From positions 62,001-126,000 of the forward strand of contig JAUVWL010000001.1 of NCBI GenBank assembly GCA_030604135.1: a stretch of 64,000 nt of DNA, given 5' to 3'. The stretch comes from Burkholderiales bacterium (GTDB taxonomy: Bacteria > Pseudomonadota > Gammaproteobacteria > Burkholderiales > Burkholderiaceae_C). Positions 9,787-19,583 of the stretch are shown here, piece by piece (position 1 is the stretch's first letter; each line of letters opens with the position of its first letter). A program made the position numbers and the translations under genes. The notes under the pieces are model-generated. The model was given only the letters and a program-made list of their open reading frames with translations. It had not been told where the DNA came from and made no database searches.

Positions 9787-12132
9787 ATGATTGCCCAGGA
9801 ACTTGAAGTCAGCTTGCATATGGCCTTTGTCGAGGCCCGGCAGCAGCGGCACGAATTCATCACGGTCGAGCACCTGCTGCTGGCCCTGCTCGACAACCCA
9901 AGTGCGGCCGAGGTGTTGCGCGCCTGCTCGGCCAACATCGACGACTTGCGCAAGTCGCTGACCAACTTCATCAAAGACAACACCCCTCAGGTGGCTGGAA
10001 CCGAGGAAGTCGACACCCAGCCGACACTGGGTTTCCAGCGGGTGATCCAGCGCGCCATCATGCACGTCCAGTCCACGGGCAATGGCAAGAAGGAGGTCAC
10101 TGGTGCCAATGTGCTGGTGGCCATCTTCGGCGAAAAGGACTCGCATGCGGTGTACTACCTGCACCAGCAGGGTGTGACGCGTCTTGACGTGGTGAATTTC
10201 ATCGCACACGGCATCCGCAAGAGCGACCCCCCCGAAGCGGGCAAACCGGGCGAGAGCGCGGCCGACAACGAGGAACAGGGCGCCGAAGGCAAGTCGAATG
10301 AAAAGGCCTCGCCGCTGGAGCAATTCACCCAGAACCTCAACCAGCTCGCCAAGGACGGCAAGATCGATCCGCTCATCGGCCGGGAGTACGAGGTCGAGCG
10401 TGTCATCCAGATCCTGTGCCGCCGCCGCAAGAACAACCCGTTGCTGGTGGGTGAGGCCGGCGTGGGCAAGACGGCCATTGCCGAGGGCTTGGCCTGGCGC
10501 ATCACCCAGGGCGATGTTCCCGAGATCCTGGCCGAGTCCAACGTCTACTCGCTCGACATGGGCGCGCTGCTGGCCGGCACCAAGTACCGTGGTGATTTCG
10601 AGCAACGCCTCAAGGGCGTGCTCAAGTCGCTCAAGGACAAGCCCAATGCCATCCTCTTCATCGACGAAATTCACACACTGATCGGAGCCGGTGCGGCTTC
10701 CGGAGGCACGCTGGATGCTTCCAATCTGCTCAAGCCGGCCCTGTCCAGTGGCCAGCTCAAGTGCATCGGCGCCACCACCTTCACCGAGTTCCGGGGCATC
10801 TTCGAGAAAGATGCTGCGTTGTCGCGTCGGTTCCAGAAGGTGGATGTCGTGGAGCCCACCATCGAACAGACCGTGGACATTCTCAAGGGTCTCAAGTCCC
10901 GGTTTGAAGAGCACCACAATGTGAAATATGCCCTGGGCGCCTTGCAGGCGGCGGCCGAACTGTCGGCCAAGTACATCAACGACCGTCATCTGCCGGACAA
11001 GGCCATTGACGTGATAGACGAGGCCGGCGCGGCCCAGCGCATCCTGGCACCTTCCAAACGCAAGAAGACCATCAGCAAGTCAGAGGTGGAGGAAATCGTG
11101 GCGAAGATCGCCCGCATTCCGCCCGCCAACGTGTCCAACGACGATCGTGGCAAGCTGCAGACGCTGGAGCGCGACCTCAAGAGCGTGGTCTTCGGTCAGG
11201 ACAAGGCCCTGGAGGTGCTGGCCGCCAGTGTCAAGATGGCCCGTTCCGGCCTGGGTCGTGCAGACAAACCGATCGGCGCTTTCCTGTTCAGCGGTCCCAC
11301 CGGTGTCGGCAAGACCGAGGCGGCCAAGCAGCTGGCCTACATCATGGGCATCGACCTGATCCGCTTCGACATGTCGGAGTACATGGAACGCCACGCGGTC
11401 AGTCGCCTGATCGGTGCGCCTCCGGGTTATGTCGGCTTCGACCAGGGTGGCCTGCTGACCGAGGCGATCACCAAGAAGCCACACTGCGTGTTGCTGCTGG
11501 ACGAGATCGAGAAGGCCCACCCGGATATCTTCAACGTGCTGCTGCAGGTCATGGACCACGGCACGCTGACCGACAACAACGGGCGCAAGGCCGACTTCCG
11601 CAACGTCATCATCATCATGACGACCAACGCGGGGGCTGAGACCATGAACAAGGCCACCATCGGTTTCACCAACCCGCGCGAAGCGGGCGACGAGATGGCC
11701 GATATCAAGCGCCTGTTCACCCCCGAGTTCCGCAACCGCCTGGATGCGATCGTGGGCTTCAAGGCCCTGGACGAGAACATCATCCTGCGGGTGGTCGACA
11801 AGTTCCTGCTCCAGCTGGAGACCCAGCTGGCCGAGAAAAAGGTCGAGGTCACCTTCACGGACACGCTGCGCAAGCACCTGGCCAAGAAGGGTTTCGATCC
11901 GCTCATGGGCGCCCGGCCGATGCAGCGCCTCATTCAGGACACCATTCGACGCGCTCTCGCCGACGAATTGCTGTTCGGGCGCCTCACCGATGGCGGCCGT
12001 CTGACGGTCGACCTGATCTCCAAGACGGGTGAGGACGGCAAGGAGACCCAGGAGGTGGATCTGGATATCCAGCCCTTGCCCAAGAAGGAGGGCAAGCCCA
12101 GGGCGGCAGAAGAGGCCGCAGCGGCCGACTGA
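9787..12132 (+). CDS. clpA: ATP-dependent Clp protease ATP-binding subunit ClpA
   Basis: AAA+ unfoldase of the ClpAP protease. The 781-residue product has the N-terminal Clp domain (about 1-145; [28 protein letters not shown] is the first repeat in part), a first ATPase module with Walker A GEAGVGKT (222-229) and a second with GPTGVGKT (503-510), and a C-terminal D2-small domain. It lacks the long ClpB middle coiled coil, so it is ClpA rather than ClpB. ATG 9787 is chosen; an in-frame GTG six bases earlier would add only two residues. Partner ClpS is directly upstream; clpP is not in the window. Confidence 0.96.
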   Translation: MIAQELEVSLHMAFVEARQQRHEFITVEHLLLALLDNPSAAEVLRACSANIDDLRKSLTNFIKDNTPQVAGTEEVDTQPTLGFQRVIQRAIMHVQSTGNGKKEVTGANVLVAIFGEKDSHAVYYLHQQGVTRLDVVNFIAHGIRKSDPPEAGKPGESAADNEEQGAEGKSNEKASPLEQFTQNLNQLAKDGKIDPLIGREYEVERVIQILCRRRKNNPLLVGEAGVGKTAIAEGLAWRITQGDVPEILAESNVYSLDMGALLAGTKYRGDFEQRLKGVLKSLKDKPNAILFIDEIHTLIGAGAASGGTLDASNLLKPALSSGQLKCIGATTFTEFRGIFEKDAALSRRFQKVDVVEPTIEQTVDILKGLKSRFEEHHNVKYALGALQAAAELSAKYINDRHLPDKAIDVIDEAGAAQRILAPSKRKKTISKSEVEEIVAKIARIPPANVSNDDRGKLQTLERDLKSVVFGQDKALEVLAASVKMARSGLGRADKPIGAFLFSGPTGVGKTEAAKQLAYIMGIDLIRFDMSEYMERHAVSRLIGAPPGYVGFDQGGLLTEAITKKPHCVLLLDEIEKAHPDIFNVLLQVMDHGTLTDNNGRKADFRNVIIIMTTNAGAETMNKATIGFTNPREAGDEMADIKRLFTPEFRNRLDAIVGFKALDENIILRVVDKFLLQLETQLAEKKVEVTFTDTLRKHLAKKGFDPLMGARPMQRLIQDTIRRALADELLFGRLTDGGRLTVDLISKTGEDGKETQEVDLDIQPLPKKEGKPRAAEEAAAAD

Positions 12133-12149
12133 GCTGACCGCTTGTGAGC

Positions 12150-12181
12150 AAAAAGGCCTGGTCCTGGACCAGGCCTTTTTG
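12150..12181. terminator. Bidirectional terminator between clpA and the YjgR-type ATPase gene
   Basis: A perfect inverted repeat with A-run on the left and T-run on the right (AAAAAGGCCTGGTC and its complement around a very short loop). It can end clpA on the plus strand and the convergent gene on the minus strand. Confidence 0.85.
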
Positions 12182-12207
12182 CTGAGCCGCTCCCGGAGTC
12201 GACTCGG

Positions 12208-13743
12208 TCAGCGTTTGCCGCCCATCAGGCCGCCCAGCACCCCCCTGACGATCTGGCGCCCGAGGCCGCTGGCCACGCTGCGGGCGGCGGTCTTGGCCAT
12301 GGTCTGAACCAGGCCATCGTACTGTCCGCCGCGAGGTCCAGTGCGGCCGAACAGCACTTCGTTGAGCTTGTTGCCTGAGGCGGTTGCGGCCGCATCAGCG
12401 GGAGGGGCTCCGGGCACGCGCGGCGTATTGGGGGCGCTCGCCGATGGTGTCTGCTCGCCTGCCCGCGCCTGGGCGTGCTGGCGCAGGATTTCATAGGCGC
12501 TCTCGCGGTCGACCACCTTCTCGTACACACCGGCGACCAGCGACTGGCCGATCAGGGCTTGCCGCTGCGCATCGCTGATGGGTCCGATCTGGCTGCCAGG
12601 CGGGTAGACGTAGGCGCGCTCGGTCTCTGTTGGTCGTCCCTTTGCGTCCAGCAGGCTCACCAGGGCCTCGCCCACCGCCAGTTCGGTGATGGCCGCCTCG
12701 ATGTCGAGCCCGGCCTTGGGGCGCATGGTCTGGGCCGTGGCCTTGACCGCTCGCTGGTCGCGTGGCGTGAAGGCACGAAGGGCGTGCTGGATGCGGTTGC
12801 CCAGCTGGCCCAGCACGCTGTCCGGGATGTCCAGCGGATTCTGGGTCACGAAGTACACGCCGACGCCCTTGGATCGCACCAGGCGGACCACCAGTTCGAT
12901 GCGCTCGACCAGCACCTTTGGCGCGTCGTTGAACAGCAGGTGGGCCTCGTCGAAGAAGAACACCAGCTTGGGCTTGTCCGGGTCGCCGATTTCCGGCAGG
13001 GTCTCGAACAGCTCCGACAGCATCCAGAGCAGAAAGGTGCCGTACAGGCGGGGGGCGTTGAGCAGCTTGTCGGCCGCCAGGATGTTGATCATGCCCTTGC
13101 CATCGACGGTCTGCATGAAGTCCTGGATGTCCAGCATGGGCTCGCCGAAGAACCGGTCACCCCCTTGTTGCTCAACCTGCATCAGACCGCGCTGGATGGC
13201 GCCGATGCTGGCGGCGCTGATGTTGCCGTACTCGGTGGTGAACTGGCGCGCGTTGTCGCCGATGTGCTGCAACATGGCCCGCAGGTCTTTCATGTCCAGC
13301 AGCAGCAGGCCGTTGTCGTCGGCGATCTTGAACACGAGGTTGAGCACCCCGGACTGCGTGTCGTTGAGGTTGAGCATGCGCGAGAGCAGCAGCGGCCCCA
13401 TGTCACTGATGGTGGCACGCACCGGGTGGCCTTGTTCGCCGAACACATCCCACAGCGTGGTGGGGCAGGCCTGTGGATCCGGCAGGTCGATGCCCCGCTC
13501 ACGCAGCACGGCGCTGATCTTTTCGCCGAAGCTGCCGGGCTGGCTGATGCCGGTCAGGTCGCCTTTGACGTCGGCCATGAAGACCGGAACCCCGATGCGC
13601 GAGAACTGCTCGGCCAATGTCTGCAAGGTCACGGTCTTGCCGGTGCCGGTGGCCCCTGTGATCAGGCCGTGGCGGTTGGCCAGTTGCGGCAGCAGCTGGC
13701 ATTGTGTCTCGGCGTTTTTGGCAATCAGCATCGGTTCGGCCAT
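12208..13743 (-). CDS. DUF853/HerA-like helicase domain protein (YjgR family)
   Basis: Predicted cytoplasmic ATPase of the HerA/FtsK-like P-loop class; E. coli YjgR is the best-known relative and its function is not established. The 511-residue product has Walker A GATGTGKT (30-37), a Walker B-like strand [13 protein letters not shown] near the middle, and the [34 protein letters not shown] block typical of DUF853. After about residue 425 there is an Ala/Pro-rich linker and a short Arg/Lys-rich tail ending GGKR. It reads away from yebC and toward clpA. No nuclease (NurA) partner is present, so a DNA-end-resection role is not supported. Confidence 0.9.
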   Translation of the reverse strand: MAEPMLIAKNAETQCQLLPQLANRHGLITGATGTGKTVTLQTLAEQFSRIGVPVFMADVKGDLTGISQPGSFGEKISAVLRERGIDLPDPQACPTTLWDVFGEQGHPVRATISDMGPLLLSRMLNLNDTQSGVLNLVFKIADDNGLLLLDMKDLRAMLQHIGDNARQFTTEYGNISAASIGAIQRGLMQVEQQGGDRFFGEPMLDIQDFMQTVDGKGMINILAADKLLNAPRLYGTFLLWMLSELFETLPEIGDPDKPKLVFFFDEAHLLFNDAPKVLVERIELVVRLVRSKGVGVYFVTQNPLDIPDSVLGQLGNRIQHALRAFTPRDQRAVKATAQTMRPKAGLDIEAAITELAVGEALVSLLDAKGRPTETERAYVYPPGSQIGPISDAQRQALIGQSLVAGVYEKVVDRESAYEILRQHAQARAGEQTPSASAPNTPRVPGAPPADAAATASGNKLNEVLFGRTGPRGGQYDGLVQTMAKTAARSVASGLGRQIVRGVLGGLMGGKR

Positions 13744-13786
13744 GGTGTCCTCGTGTCGCAGGGGCGGGGGTGGCGGCGCGCCGCCT

Positions 13787-13792
13787 TAAAAT
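13787..13792 (+). promoter_or_regulatory. Candidate yebC -10 box
   Basis: TAAAAT, one mismatch from consensus, about 45 bases upstream of the yebC GTG. It lies in the short divergent interval with the YjgR-type gene. Confidence 0.5.
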
Positions 13793-13837
13793 CTCGGTCA
13801 ATTACACCAAATTCTGGTCAGCAAAAAGGACTATTTC

Positions 13838-14557
13838 GTGGCTGGACACAGCAAATGGGCCAATATTCAACACCGCAAAGGCCGGCAGGATGAGAAGCGG
13901 GGCAAGATCTGGACGCGGGTGATCCGGGAGATCACCGTGGCGGCCCGCACCGGTGGCGGTGACCCCGCCATGAACCCGCGTCTGCGGCTGGCCATCGACA
14001 AGGCCAAGGCGGCCAACATGCCGGCCGATCGCATCAAGTACAACGTCGACAAGGCGTCGGGCAACCTGGAAGGCCAGGCGCTGGAGGAAATCCGCTACGA
14101 AGGCTATGGCATCGGTGGCGCGGCGATCATTGTTGACACCATGACCGACAACCGCGTTCGCACGGTGGCCGAGGTGCGGCATGCCTTCAGCAAGTACGGC
14201 GGCAATCTGGGTACCGACGGCTCGGTGTCCTTCCAGTTCAAGCACTGCGGTCAGATCATCTTTGCCCCGGGCACCTCGGAAGACCAGGTGATGGAGCTGG
14301 CGCTGGAAGCGGGTGCCGAGGATGTGGTTGCCGATGACGACGGCGCCATTGAAGTGCTCACGGCCATCGGCGACTTCGAGGCGGTCAAGAACGCCCTGGA
14401 GGCGGCTGGCCTGAAGCCCGAGGTGGCCGAGGTGACCATGCGGGCCGAGAACACGGTCTCGCTTGAGGGTGACGATGCCGAGCGCATGCAGAAGCTGCTG
14501 GATGTGCTGGAAGACCTGGACGATGTGCAGGAAGTGTTCCACAACGCCAGCCTGTGA
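13838..14557 (+). CDS. YebC/PmpR/TACO1 family protein
   Basis: A 239-residue protein of the DUF28 family, described in different bacteria as a transcription regulator and, in recent work, as a translation factor for difficult (proline-rich) stretches. The N-terminus [18 protein letters not shown] is the family hallmark, followed by [16 protein letters not shown] and the acidic middle domain ending with [13 protein letters not shown]. The start is GTG, preceded by AAAAGGA. It is the first gene of the yebC-purD-hemF-nadD-rsfS-rlmH-maf-rng series. In many bacteria yebC sits by ruvC; that is not the case here. Confidence 0.95.
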   Translation: MAGHSKWANIQHRKGRQDEKRGKIWTRVIREITVAARTGGGDPAMNPRLRLAIDKAKAANMPADRIKYNVDKASGNLEGQALEEIRYEGYGIGGAAIIVDTMTDNRVRTVAEVRHAFSKYGGNLGTDGSVSFQFKHCGQIIFAPGTSEDQVMELALEAGAEDVVADDDGAIEVLTAIGDFEAVKNALEAAGLKPEVAEVTMRAENTVSLEGDDAERMQKLLDVLEDLDDVQEVFHNASL

Positions 14558-14610
14558 TCCACCCTGTCGGGCATGTGCTGCGGCAGCATTTTTGAAGTTT
14601 GGAGACCCGT

Positions 14611-15885
14611 TTGAAAGTTCTGGTGATTGGCGGCGGTGGCCGTGAGCACGCCCTGGCCTGGCGCCTGAAGCGTTCGCCCAGTGTGACGCAGGTGTTTGTG
14701 GCGCCCGGCAACGCAGGCACGGCCCGCGACACCGAGCTGGTCAACGTGCCCCTGACCGACAAGGTGGCGCTGCGCGAGTGGGTCCAGGCCAATGGTATCG
14801 GGCTGACCGTGGTGGGCCCCGAAGCACCGCTGGCGGCCGGTGTGGTTGACGAATTCCGCGCCCACGGCCTGCCCATCTTCGGGCCGACGCAGAAGGCCGC
14901 TCAGCTGGAGAGCTCCAAGGCCTTTTCCAAGGACTTCATGCAGCGCCACGGCATCCCCACGGCGCGCTACCAGACCTTCTCCGATCCGGCCCTGGCCCAT
15001 GCCTATGTGGACCAGCAAGGGGCGCCCATCGTCGTCAAGGCCGATGGACTGGCCGCTGGCAAAGGGGTGGTGGTGGCCATGAGCGTGGCCGAGGCGCACG
15101 AAGCCATCGACTTCATGCTGGTGGAGAACACCCTTGGCGTGGCGCACAACGAGGGCGGTGCCCGGGTGGTGATCGAGGAGTTCCTGGAGGGCGAGGAGGC
15201 CAGCTTCATCGTCCTGTGCGATGGGGAACACGCCTTGCCGCTGGCCACCAGCCAGGACCACAAGCGCCTGCTCGATGGCGATCAGGGGCCCAACACCGGT
15301 GGCATGGGTGCGTATTCGCCCGCGCCTGTGGTGACGCCTGCCGTCCACGAGCGGGCCATGAACGAGGTGATCCTGCCGACCCTCAGGGGCATGGCAGCCG
15401 ACGGTATTCCCTTCACCGGTTTCCTCTACGCGGGCCTCATGATCACCCCGGGTGGCGAAGTCAGGACCCTGGAGTTCAATTGCCGCATGGGCGACCCGGA
15501 AACCCAGCCGATCATGATGCGGCTGCGCAGCGACCTGGCCCAGGTGCTGCTGGCCGGTACGCGGGGCGAGCTCGATCGCGTCTCGCTGGACTGGGATGAG
15601 CGCGTGGCCCTTGGGGTGGTGCTGGCGGCGCACGGTTACCCGCTGCAGCCCCGCAAAGGCGATGTCATCGAGGGGCTCCCGGACGATGGCGAGTCCTGCA
15701 TGGTGTTCCATGCCGGAACCGACGCCAGGGGCGAGCTGGTGGTGACCAGTGGCGGTCGCGTGCTGTGCGTGACCGCGCTGGGGCAAACGGTTCGTGAGGC
15801 GCAAGATCTGGCCTACCGGCAGGCGGCATCGATTCGCTTTGATGGCGTCCAGTACCGCCGCGACATCGGCCATCGGGCCGCCTGA
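14611..15885 (+). CDS. purD: Phosphoribosylamine-glycine ligase PurD
   Basis: GAR synthetase, second step of de novo purine synthesis, ATP-dependent joining of glycine to phosphoribosylamine. The 424-residue product begins MKVLVIGGGGREHALAW, the canonical N-terminus, and contains the ATP-grasp region with VKADGLAAGKGVVV and the GFLYAGLMITPGG...EFNCRMGDPETQ signature. The start is TTG at 14611 with GGAGA six bases upstream; an in-frame TTG four codons earlier lies over that ribosome-binding site and is less likely. It follows yebC by 53 bases and precedes hemF by 60 bases. Confidence 0.96.
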   Translation: MKVLVIGGGGREHALAWRLKRSPSVTQVFVAPGNAGTARDTELVNVPLTDKVALREWVQANGIGLTVVGPEAPLAAGVVDEFRAHGLPIFGPTQKAAQLESSKAFSKDFMQRHGIPTARYQTFSDPALAHAYVDQQGAPIVVKADGLAAGKGVVVAMSVAEAHEAIDFMLVENTLGVAHNEGGARVVIEEFLEGEEASFIVLCDGEHALPLATSQDHKRLLDGDQGPNTGGMGAYSPAPVVTPAVHERAMNEVILPTLRGMAADGIPFTGFLYAGLMITPGGEVRTLEFNCRMGDPETQPIMMRLRSDLAQVLLAGTRGELDRVSLDWDERVALGVVLAAHGYPLQPRKGDVIEGLPDDGESCMVFHAGTDARGELVVTSGGRVLCVTALGQTVREAQDLAYRQAASIRFDGVQYRRDIGHRAA

Positions 15886-15945
15886 GTCGGGCTGGCCGAC
15901 CTGTCCTCGCCGCAACCGGTCCCGTGTGGACCTCAAAGGATCCCG

Positions 15946-16866
15946 ATGAAAAGCAGTCGACCCTCGCATGACGTCCGGCAGTACCTGACCGGTCTGCAGG
16001 ACCGCATCACCAGCACCGTGGCCATGGTGGACGGCGGACAGTTCCTGGTCGATTCATGGAAGAAGCCGGCGGGTGAAACCTTGCAGGGCAACGGCATCAC
16101 CCAGATTCTGGAGGATGGCGCAGTCTTTGAACGGGCCGGTTGCGGTTTTTCCCATGTGCGCGGTCCGCACCTGCCTCCATCGGCCACGCAGCACCGTCCG
16201 GAGCTGGCCGGGGCGCCCTTCGAGGCGATGGGTGTGTCGCTGGTGTTTCACCCGCGCAACCCCTACGTGCCGACGGTGCACATGAACGTGCGGATGATCG
16301 CGGCCACCCCTTCGGGTGGTCAGCCCGTGTGCTGGTTCGGCGGCGGCATGGACCTCACGCCCTACTATGGCTTCGAGGACGATGCCGTCCACTTCCACAG
16401 CACATGCCGCAAGGCGCTGGATCCGTTCGGTGTCGACAAGTACCCGCGTTTCAAGCACTGGTGCGACGAATACTTCTACCTCAAGCACCGCAACGAACAG
16501 CGCGGCATCGGCGGGGTGTTCTTCGACGACTTTTCCGAGCTGGGATACGACGGCAGTTTTGCCATGCTGCGATCGGTCGGTGACGCTTTTCTCGATGCCT
16601 ACCTGCCCATCGTCGACCGCCGCCGCCAGATGGCCTATGGTGAGCGGGAACGCAGTTTCCAGCTGTACCGTCGCGGGCGCTACGTCGAGTTCAACCTGGT
16701 CTGGGATCGGGGCACCCACTTTGGCCTGCAGTCGGGTGGACGCAGCGAATCCATCCTGTTGTCCATGCCACCCCTGGTCGGCTGGTCCTACAACCGGCAA
16801 ACCTTACCGGGTACGCCTGAAGATCGCCTGTACCGCGATTTCCTCGTCCGTCGGGACTGGGTCTGA
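15946..16866 (+). CDS. hemF: Oxygen-dependent coproporphyrinogen III oxidase
   Basis: Converts coproporphyrinogen III to protoporphyrinogen IX using oxygen, in haem synthesis. The 306-residue product has the family blocks [10 protein letters not shown] (with the conserved His), [35 protein letters not shown] and the C-terminal [16 protein letters not shown] 15946 has AAAGGA upstream. It ends in a one-base TGATG overlap with nadD, suggesting translational coupling. Confidence 0.96.
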   Translation: MKSSRPSHDVRQYLTGLQDRITSTVAMVDGGQFLVDSWKKPAGETLQGNGITQILEDGAVFERAGCGFSHVRGPHLPPSATQHRPELAGAPFEAMGVSLVFHPRNPYVPTVHMNVRMIAATPSGGQPVCWFGGGMDLTPYYGFEDDAVHFHSTCRKALDPFGVDKYPRFKHWCDEYFYLKHRNEQRGIGGVFFDDFSELGYDGSFAMLRSVGDAFLDAYLPIVDRRRQMAYGERERSFQLYRRGRYVEFNLVWDRGTHFGLQSGGRSESILLSMPPLVGWSYNRQTLPGTPEDRLYRDFLVRRDWV

Positions 16867-17498
16867 TGCCCGACCATGACGTGATGAGGGTGGGCATGTT
16901 TGGCGGGGCCTTCGACCCACCGCACCTGGCCCATCGGCGCCTGGCCGAGACCGCGATCGCTCAGCTGAATTTGCAGCAACTGCATGTGATTCCGACCGGG
17001 CAGGCCTGGCACAAGACACGCACCCTGTCCGACGCGCGTCACCGGCTGGCCATGTGCGAACTGGCCTTCGGCGACCTGCCGCAGGTGCGCATCGATGACC
17101 GCGAGATTCGCCGCGAGGGCCCCAGCTACACGGCCGACACCCTGGCCGAGTTGCGCCTGCTGTACCCTCGGGCCGAACTGTACCTGGTGCTGGGCGCCGA
17201 TCAGTTGCTGTCCTTTCGCCGCTGGGTTCGCTGGGAAGAGGTGTTGCAGCGCGGGCGGCTGGCGGTGGCCGACCGTCCGCTCGACGTGGCGGGCATCACC
17301 CAGTCAGCAGCAGAGCTCGGCGCCGACCTGGCCGCTACGGGCATCCCGTTCGAGGCTTTGCACATGCCACCCTGGCGCCTGAGCGCCACGGCCGTGCGCG
17401 AGCATGCCGCTTCCGGGCACGAGGCTTTGGCACGGATGGTGCCGGAGGCCGTGTCGAGCTATATTTCACAACATTCTCTTTATCCGACGACCCCATGA
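16866..17498 (+). CDS. nadD: Nicotinate-nucleotide adenylyltransferase NadD
   Basis: Adenylates nicotinate mononucleotide to deamido-NAD in NAD synthesis. The 210-residue product has the nucleotidyltransferase HxGH-type motif GGAFDPPHLAH (13-23) and the C-terminal phosphate-binding WRLSATAVRE, the ISxTxIR equivalent. ATG at 16866 overlaps the hemF stop; a later in-frame ATG at residue 7 (MRVGMFGG) is an alternative start. The nadD-rsfS-rlmH order, with 4-base overlaps at both later junctions, is widely conserved in proteobacteria. Confidence 0.94.
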   Translation: MPDHDVMRVGMFGGAFDPPHLAHRRLAETAIAQLNLQQLHVIPTGQAWHKTRTLSDARHRLAMCELAFGDLPQVRIDDREIRREGPSYTADTLAELRLLYPRAELYLVLGADQLLSFRRWVRWEEVLQRGRLAVADRPLDVAGITQSAAELGADLAATGIPFEALHMPPWRLSATAVREHAASGHEALARMVPEAVSSYISQHSLYPTTP

Positions 17499-18247
17499 CC
17501 AGTGAATCCACCAGCAAGAAGCAAGTCCAGCGCCTTCAGCGCGCCATCGTCGACGGACTGGAGGACGTCAAAGGTCAGGATATCGTTGTGTTCAACACTG
17601 AAGAGCTCTCGCCCCTGTTCGAGCGCGTGATCGTCGCCAGCGGCACGTCCAACCGGCAGACGCGTGCGCTGGCGGCCAGCGTGCGCGACGCTGTTCGCGA
17701 AGCCGGGTTCGACAAACCCCGAATCGAAGGTGAGGACAATGGTGAGTGGATCATCGTGGATTGTGGCCAGGTGGTGGCCCATGTGATGCAGCCGGTGATT
17801 CGCCAGTACTACCGCCTGGAAGAAATCTGGGGTGCCAAACCGGTTCGCTTGCGCCATGGTGCGGCCAAGGACAAGCCGGCTGTGGCCGAGCAGGCTTCGG
17901 CCTCGCGCAAGACGGGAAGCAAGACCTCTCCAGTGCGTGGCACTGCGGCCCCGGCGTCGCCGGCCAAACCCGCGAAAAAAGTGGCACGGGGCACTGGCAC
18001 CAGCGCTGAGACGGCGCCCCGGCGGGCACCCGCTGCGCGCCCGGCCGCAGCGGCCAAGGCGGGCACCCGGTCGTCAGGCTCGGCAAAGCCTTCGGCGCGG
18101 GGTGCGGCAAGCAAGTCCTCGGCACCCAAAGCCAAGTCCAAGGCCCCCATGGCCAAGCTGGTGGTCAACAAGCCCCGCGCGGCGGCCAAACCGTCTGCCA
18201 GCAAGCCGGTGGCACGCAAGCCGGCCGCCAAGAAGACGGGTTCATGA
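17495..18247 (+). CDS. rsfS: Ribosome silencing factor RsfS with long basic C-terminal tail
   Basis: RsfS/YbeB binds ribosomal protein L14 and blocks subunit joining in slow growth. Residues about 8-115 are the conserved domain ([34 protein letters not shown].., [28 protein letters not shown]). The usual family length is 105-130, but this protein continues to 250 with a low-complexity tail made almost only of Ala, Lys, Pro, Ser, Arg and Thr (about 120-250), resembling histone H1 or AlgP-like tails. The start overlaps nadD by four bases and the stop overlaps rlmH by four, so the tail is intact and in frame. Role of the tail is unknown; nucleic-acid or ribosome binding is an inference from charge. 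Confidence 0.93.
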   Translation: MTSESTSKKQVQRLQRAIVDGLEDVKGQDIVVFNTEELSPLFERVIVASGTSNRQTRALAASVRDAVREAGFDKPRIEGEDNGEWIIVDCGQVVAHVMQPVIRQYYRLEEIWGAKPVRLRHGAAKDKPAVAEQASASRKTGSKTSPVRGTAAPASPAKPAKKVARGTGTSAETAPRRAPAARPAAAAKAGTRSSGSAKPSARGAASKSSAPKAKSKAPMAKLVVNKPRAAAKPSASKPVARKPAAKKTGS

Positions 18248-18711
18248 AGCTGGTGGTCGTGGCGGTCGGGCAGCGCATGCCCGACTGGGCACAGACCGCC
18301 TGCGACGACTATGCACGGCGATTCCCTCCCGATCTGCGGCTGGAAGTTCGCACCGTCAAGACCGAACCGCGGTCGTCCAAGACCCGCGAGGTGTTGCAGG
18401 CAGCCGAGCGGGAGCGCATCCAGGCGGTATTGCCCAAGGGGTGCCGTCTGGTGGTGCTGGACGAGCGTGGTACCTCCCTGAGCACCCGGGACCTGGCCGC
18501 CCAGTTGCAGCGCTGGCAGCAGGGGGGGGACGATGTGGCCCTGGTGATCGGCGGACCTGACGGGCTGGAGCCCGCATTTCGGGATTCGGCCCACCAGCGG
18601 ATTCGTCTGTCCGACCTGACGCTGCCGCATGCCTTGGCCCGAGTGCTGTTGCTGGAGCAGCTCTATCGCGCCTGGTCGATCAACACCAACCATCCTTACC
18701 ACCGTGAGTGA
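18244..18711 (+). CDS. rlmH: 23S rRNA pseudouridine(1915) N3-methyltransferase RlmH
   Basis: SPOUT-class methyltransferase acting on pseudouridine 1915 of 23S rRNA on assembled 70S ribosomes. The 155-residue product starts [15 protein letters not shown] and has the SAM-knot segments [25 protein letters not shown] and the near-invariant C-terminus [19 protein letters not shown]. The ATG overlaps the end of rsfS by four bases. Downstream lies a GC-rich intergenic repeat that separates it from maf. Confidence 0.97.
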   Translation: MKLVVVAVGQRMPDWAQTACDDYARRFPPDLRLEVRTVKTEPRSSKTREVLQAAERERIQAVLPKGCRLVVLDERGTSLSTRDLAAQLQRWQQGGDDVALVIGGPDGLEPAFRDSAHQRIRLSDLTLPHALARVLLLEQLYRAWSINTNHPYHRE

Positions 18712-18714
18712 TGT

Positions 18715-18945
18715 GGCCCCCACGCTCCGCCGCTGCGCGGGTCGCTGCCCCCCGAGGAGGCTGCTTCGCCTTGGGGCGGCCCGGCGGCGAAGCTGCTTGC
18801 CCCACTTTGCGCGCCCTCGTGGGTCGCTGCCCTTCTTGGCGCGATGTGTCTTTGGCCAGGGGCCCCGTGGAACGGGCTTGGCCTGGCCACAGGGGCCGTC
18901 CCCCCGGGCAGCAGGGGGGAAGACGCGAAGCGGCGCAGGGGGCAC
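18715..18945. repeat. GC-rich intergenic repeat element with imperfect terminal inversion
   Basis: A 230-base non-coding block between rlmH and maf. Its left end (CCCCCACGCTCCGCCGCT) is imperfectly complementary to its right end (GCGAAGCGGCGCAGGGGGC). Inside are a direct repeat of GGGTCGCTGCCC at 18739-18750 and 18821-18832 and a hairpin GCTTCGCC/GGCGAAGC at 18763-18793. From general knowledge, blocks of this kind are scattered between genes in Comamonadaceae genomes; the copy number here cannot be seen. Its right end supplies the AGGGGG that probably serves as the maf ribosome-binding site. No ORF in it looks real. Confidence 0.65.
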
Positions 18946-18950
18946 CCTAG

Positions 18951-19568
18951 ATGACTGACTTCATTTACCTGGCCTCCCAGAGCCCGCGGCGACTTCAGCT
19001 GCTGGAGCAGTGGGGAGTGCGTTGCGAATTGCTGCTGCCCGATGACGACGAGGGTGCCGAGGCGCTGGAGGCTGTGCTTCCGGGCGAGGCGCCGGGCCCT
19101 TATGTGCGCCGTGTCACCGCCCTCAAGCTGACGGCTTCGCTGGCGCGTCTGCGTCGACGGGGTCTGCCCGTGGCGCCGGTGCTGTGTGCCGATACCACGG
19201 TGGCGCTCGGACGCCGGATTCTGGGCAAACCGGCCGATGCCGCCGAGGCACGCCGGATGCTGACCGACCTGTCGGGACAACGTCACCGCGTGCTCACCGC
19301 AGTGGCGGTGGGCCGCCCGGGAACTCGGCAGGACCGGGTCTGGCAAGCGGTGTCCACATCGACCGTGCACTTTGCCGAACTTTCGCCGGCCCGCATACGG
19401 CGCTATGTGGCCACGGGTGAGCCCATGGGCAAGGCCGGTGCCTACGCCATCCAGGGGCGCGCGGCTTTGTGGATTGACCACATCAGTGGCAGCTATTCGG
19501 GCATCATGGGCTTGCCCGCACACGAGACGGCACAGGTTCTGGCCCAGGCCGGGCTGCGTATTGACTGA
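18951..19568 (+). CDS. maf: Maf family nucleoside triphosphate pyrophosphatase
   Basis: House-cleaning pyrophosphatase that hydrolyses dTTP/UTP or modified nucleotides to monophosphates. The 205-residue product has the SQSPRR signature (9-14), the catalytic CADTTVALG strand, the [27 protein letters not shown] block and [34 protein letters not shown]. This last segment, with the Ala-Gly-Ala-Tyr pattern, points to the YhdE (dTTP/UTP) branch. The start codon lies just after the GC-rich repeat. rng follows 15 bases on, the maf-rng order being common in proteobacteria. Confidence 0.94.
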   Translation: MTDFIYLASQSPRRLQLLEQWGVRCELLLPDDDEGAEALEAVLPGEAPGPYVRRVTALKLTASLARLRRRGLPVAPVLCADTTVALGRRILGKPADAAEARRMLTDLSGQRHRVLTAVAVGRPGTRQDRVWQAVSTSTVHFAELSPARIRRYVATGEPMGKAGAYAIQGRAALWIDHISGSYSGIMGLPAHETAQVLAQAGLRID

Positions 19569-19583
19569 CAACCCGGGAGCCCC

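Noticed and set aside
12208..13743. HerA-NurA DNA-end resection or an anti-phage ATPase system
   Set aside because: Only the YjgR-type ATPase is present, with clpA and yebC as neighbours. No NurA, SIR2, nuclease or other defence partner is encoded nearby.
18951..19568. The GC-rich repeat upstream of maf coding for a small protein
   Set aside because: The short frames in 18715-18945 are Arg/Pro/Gly-rich, lack start signals and follow the repeat's symmetry rather than codon bias.
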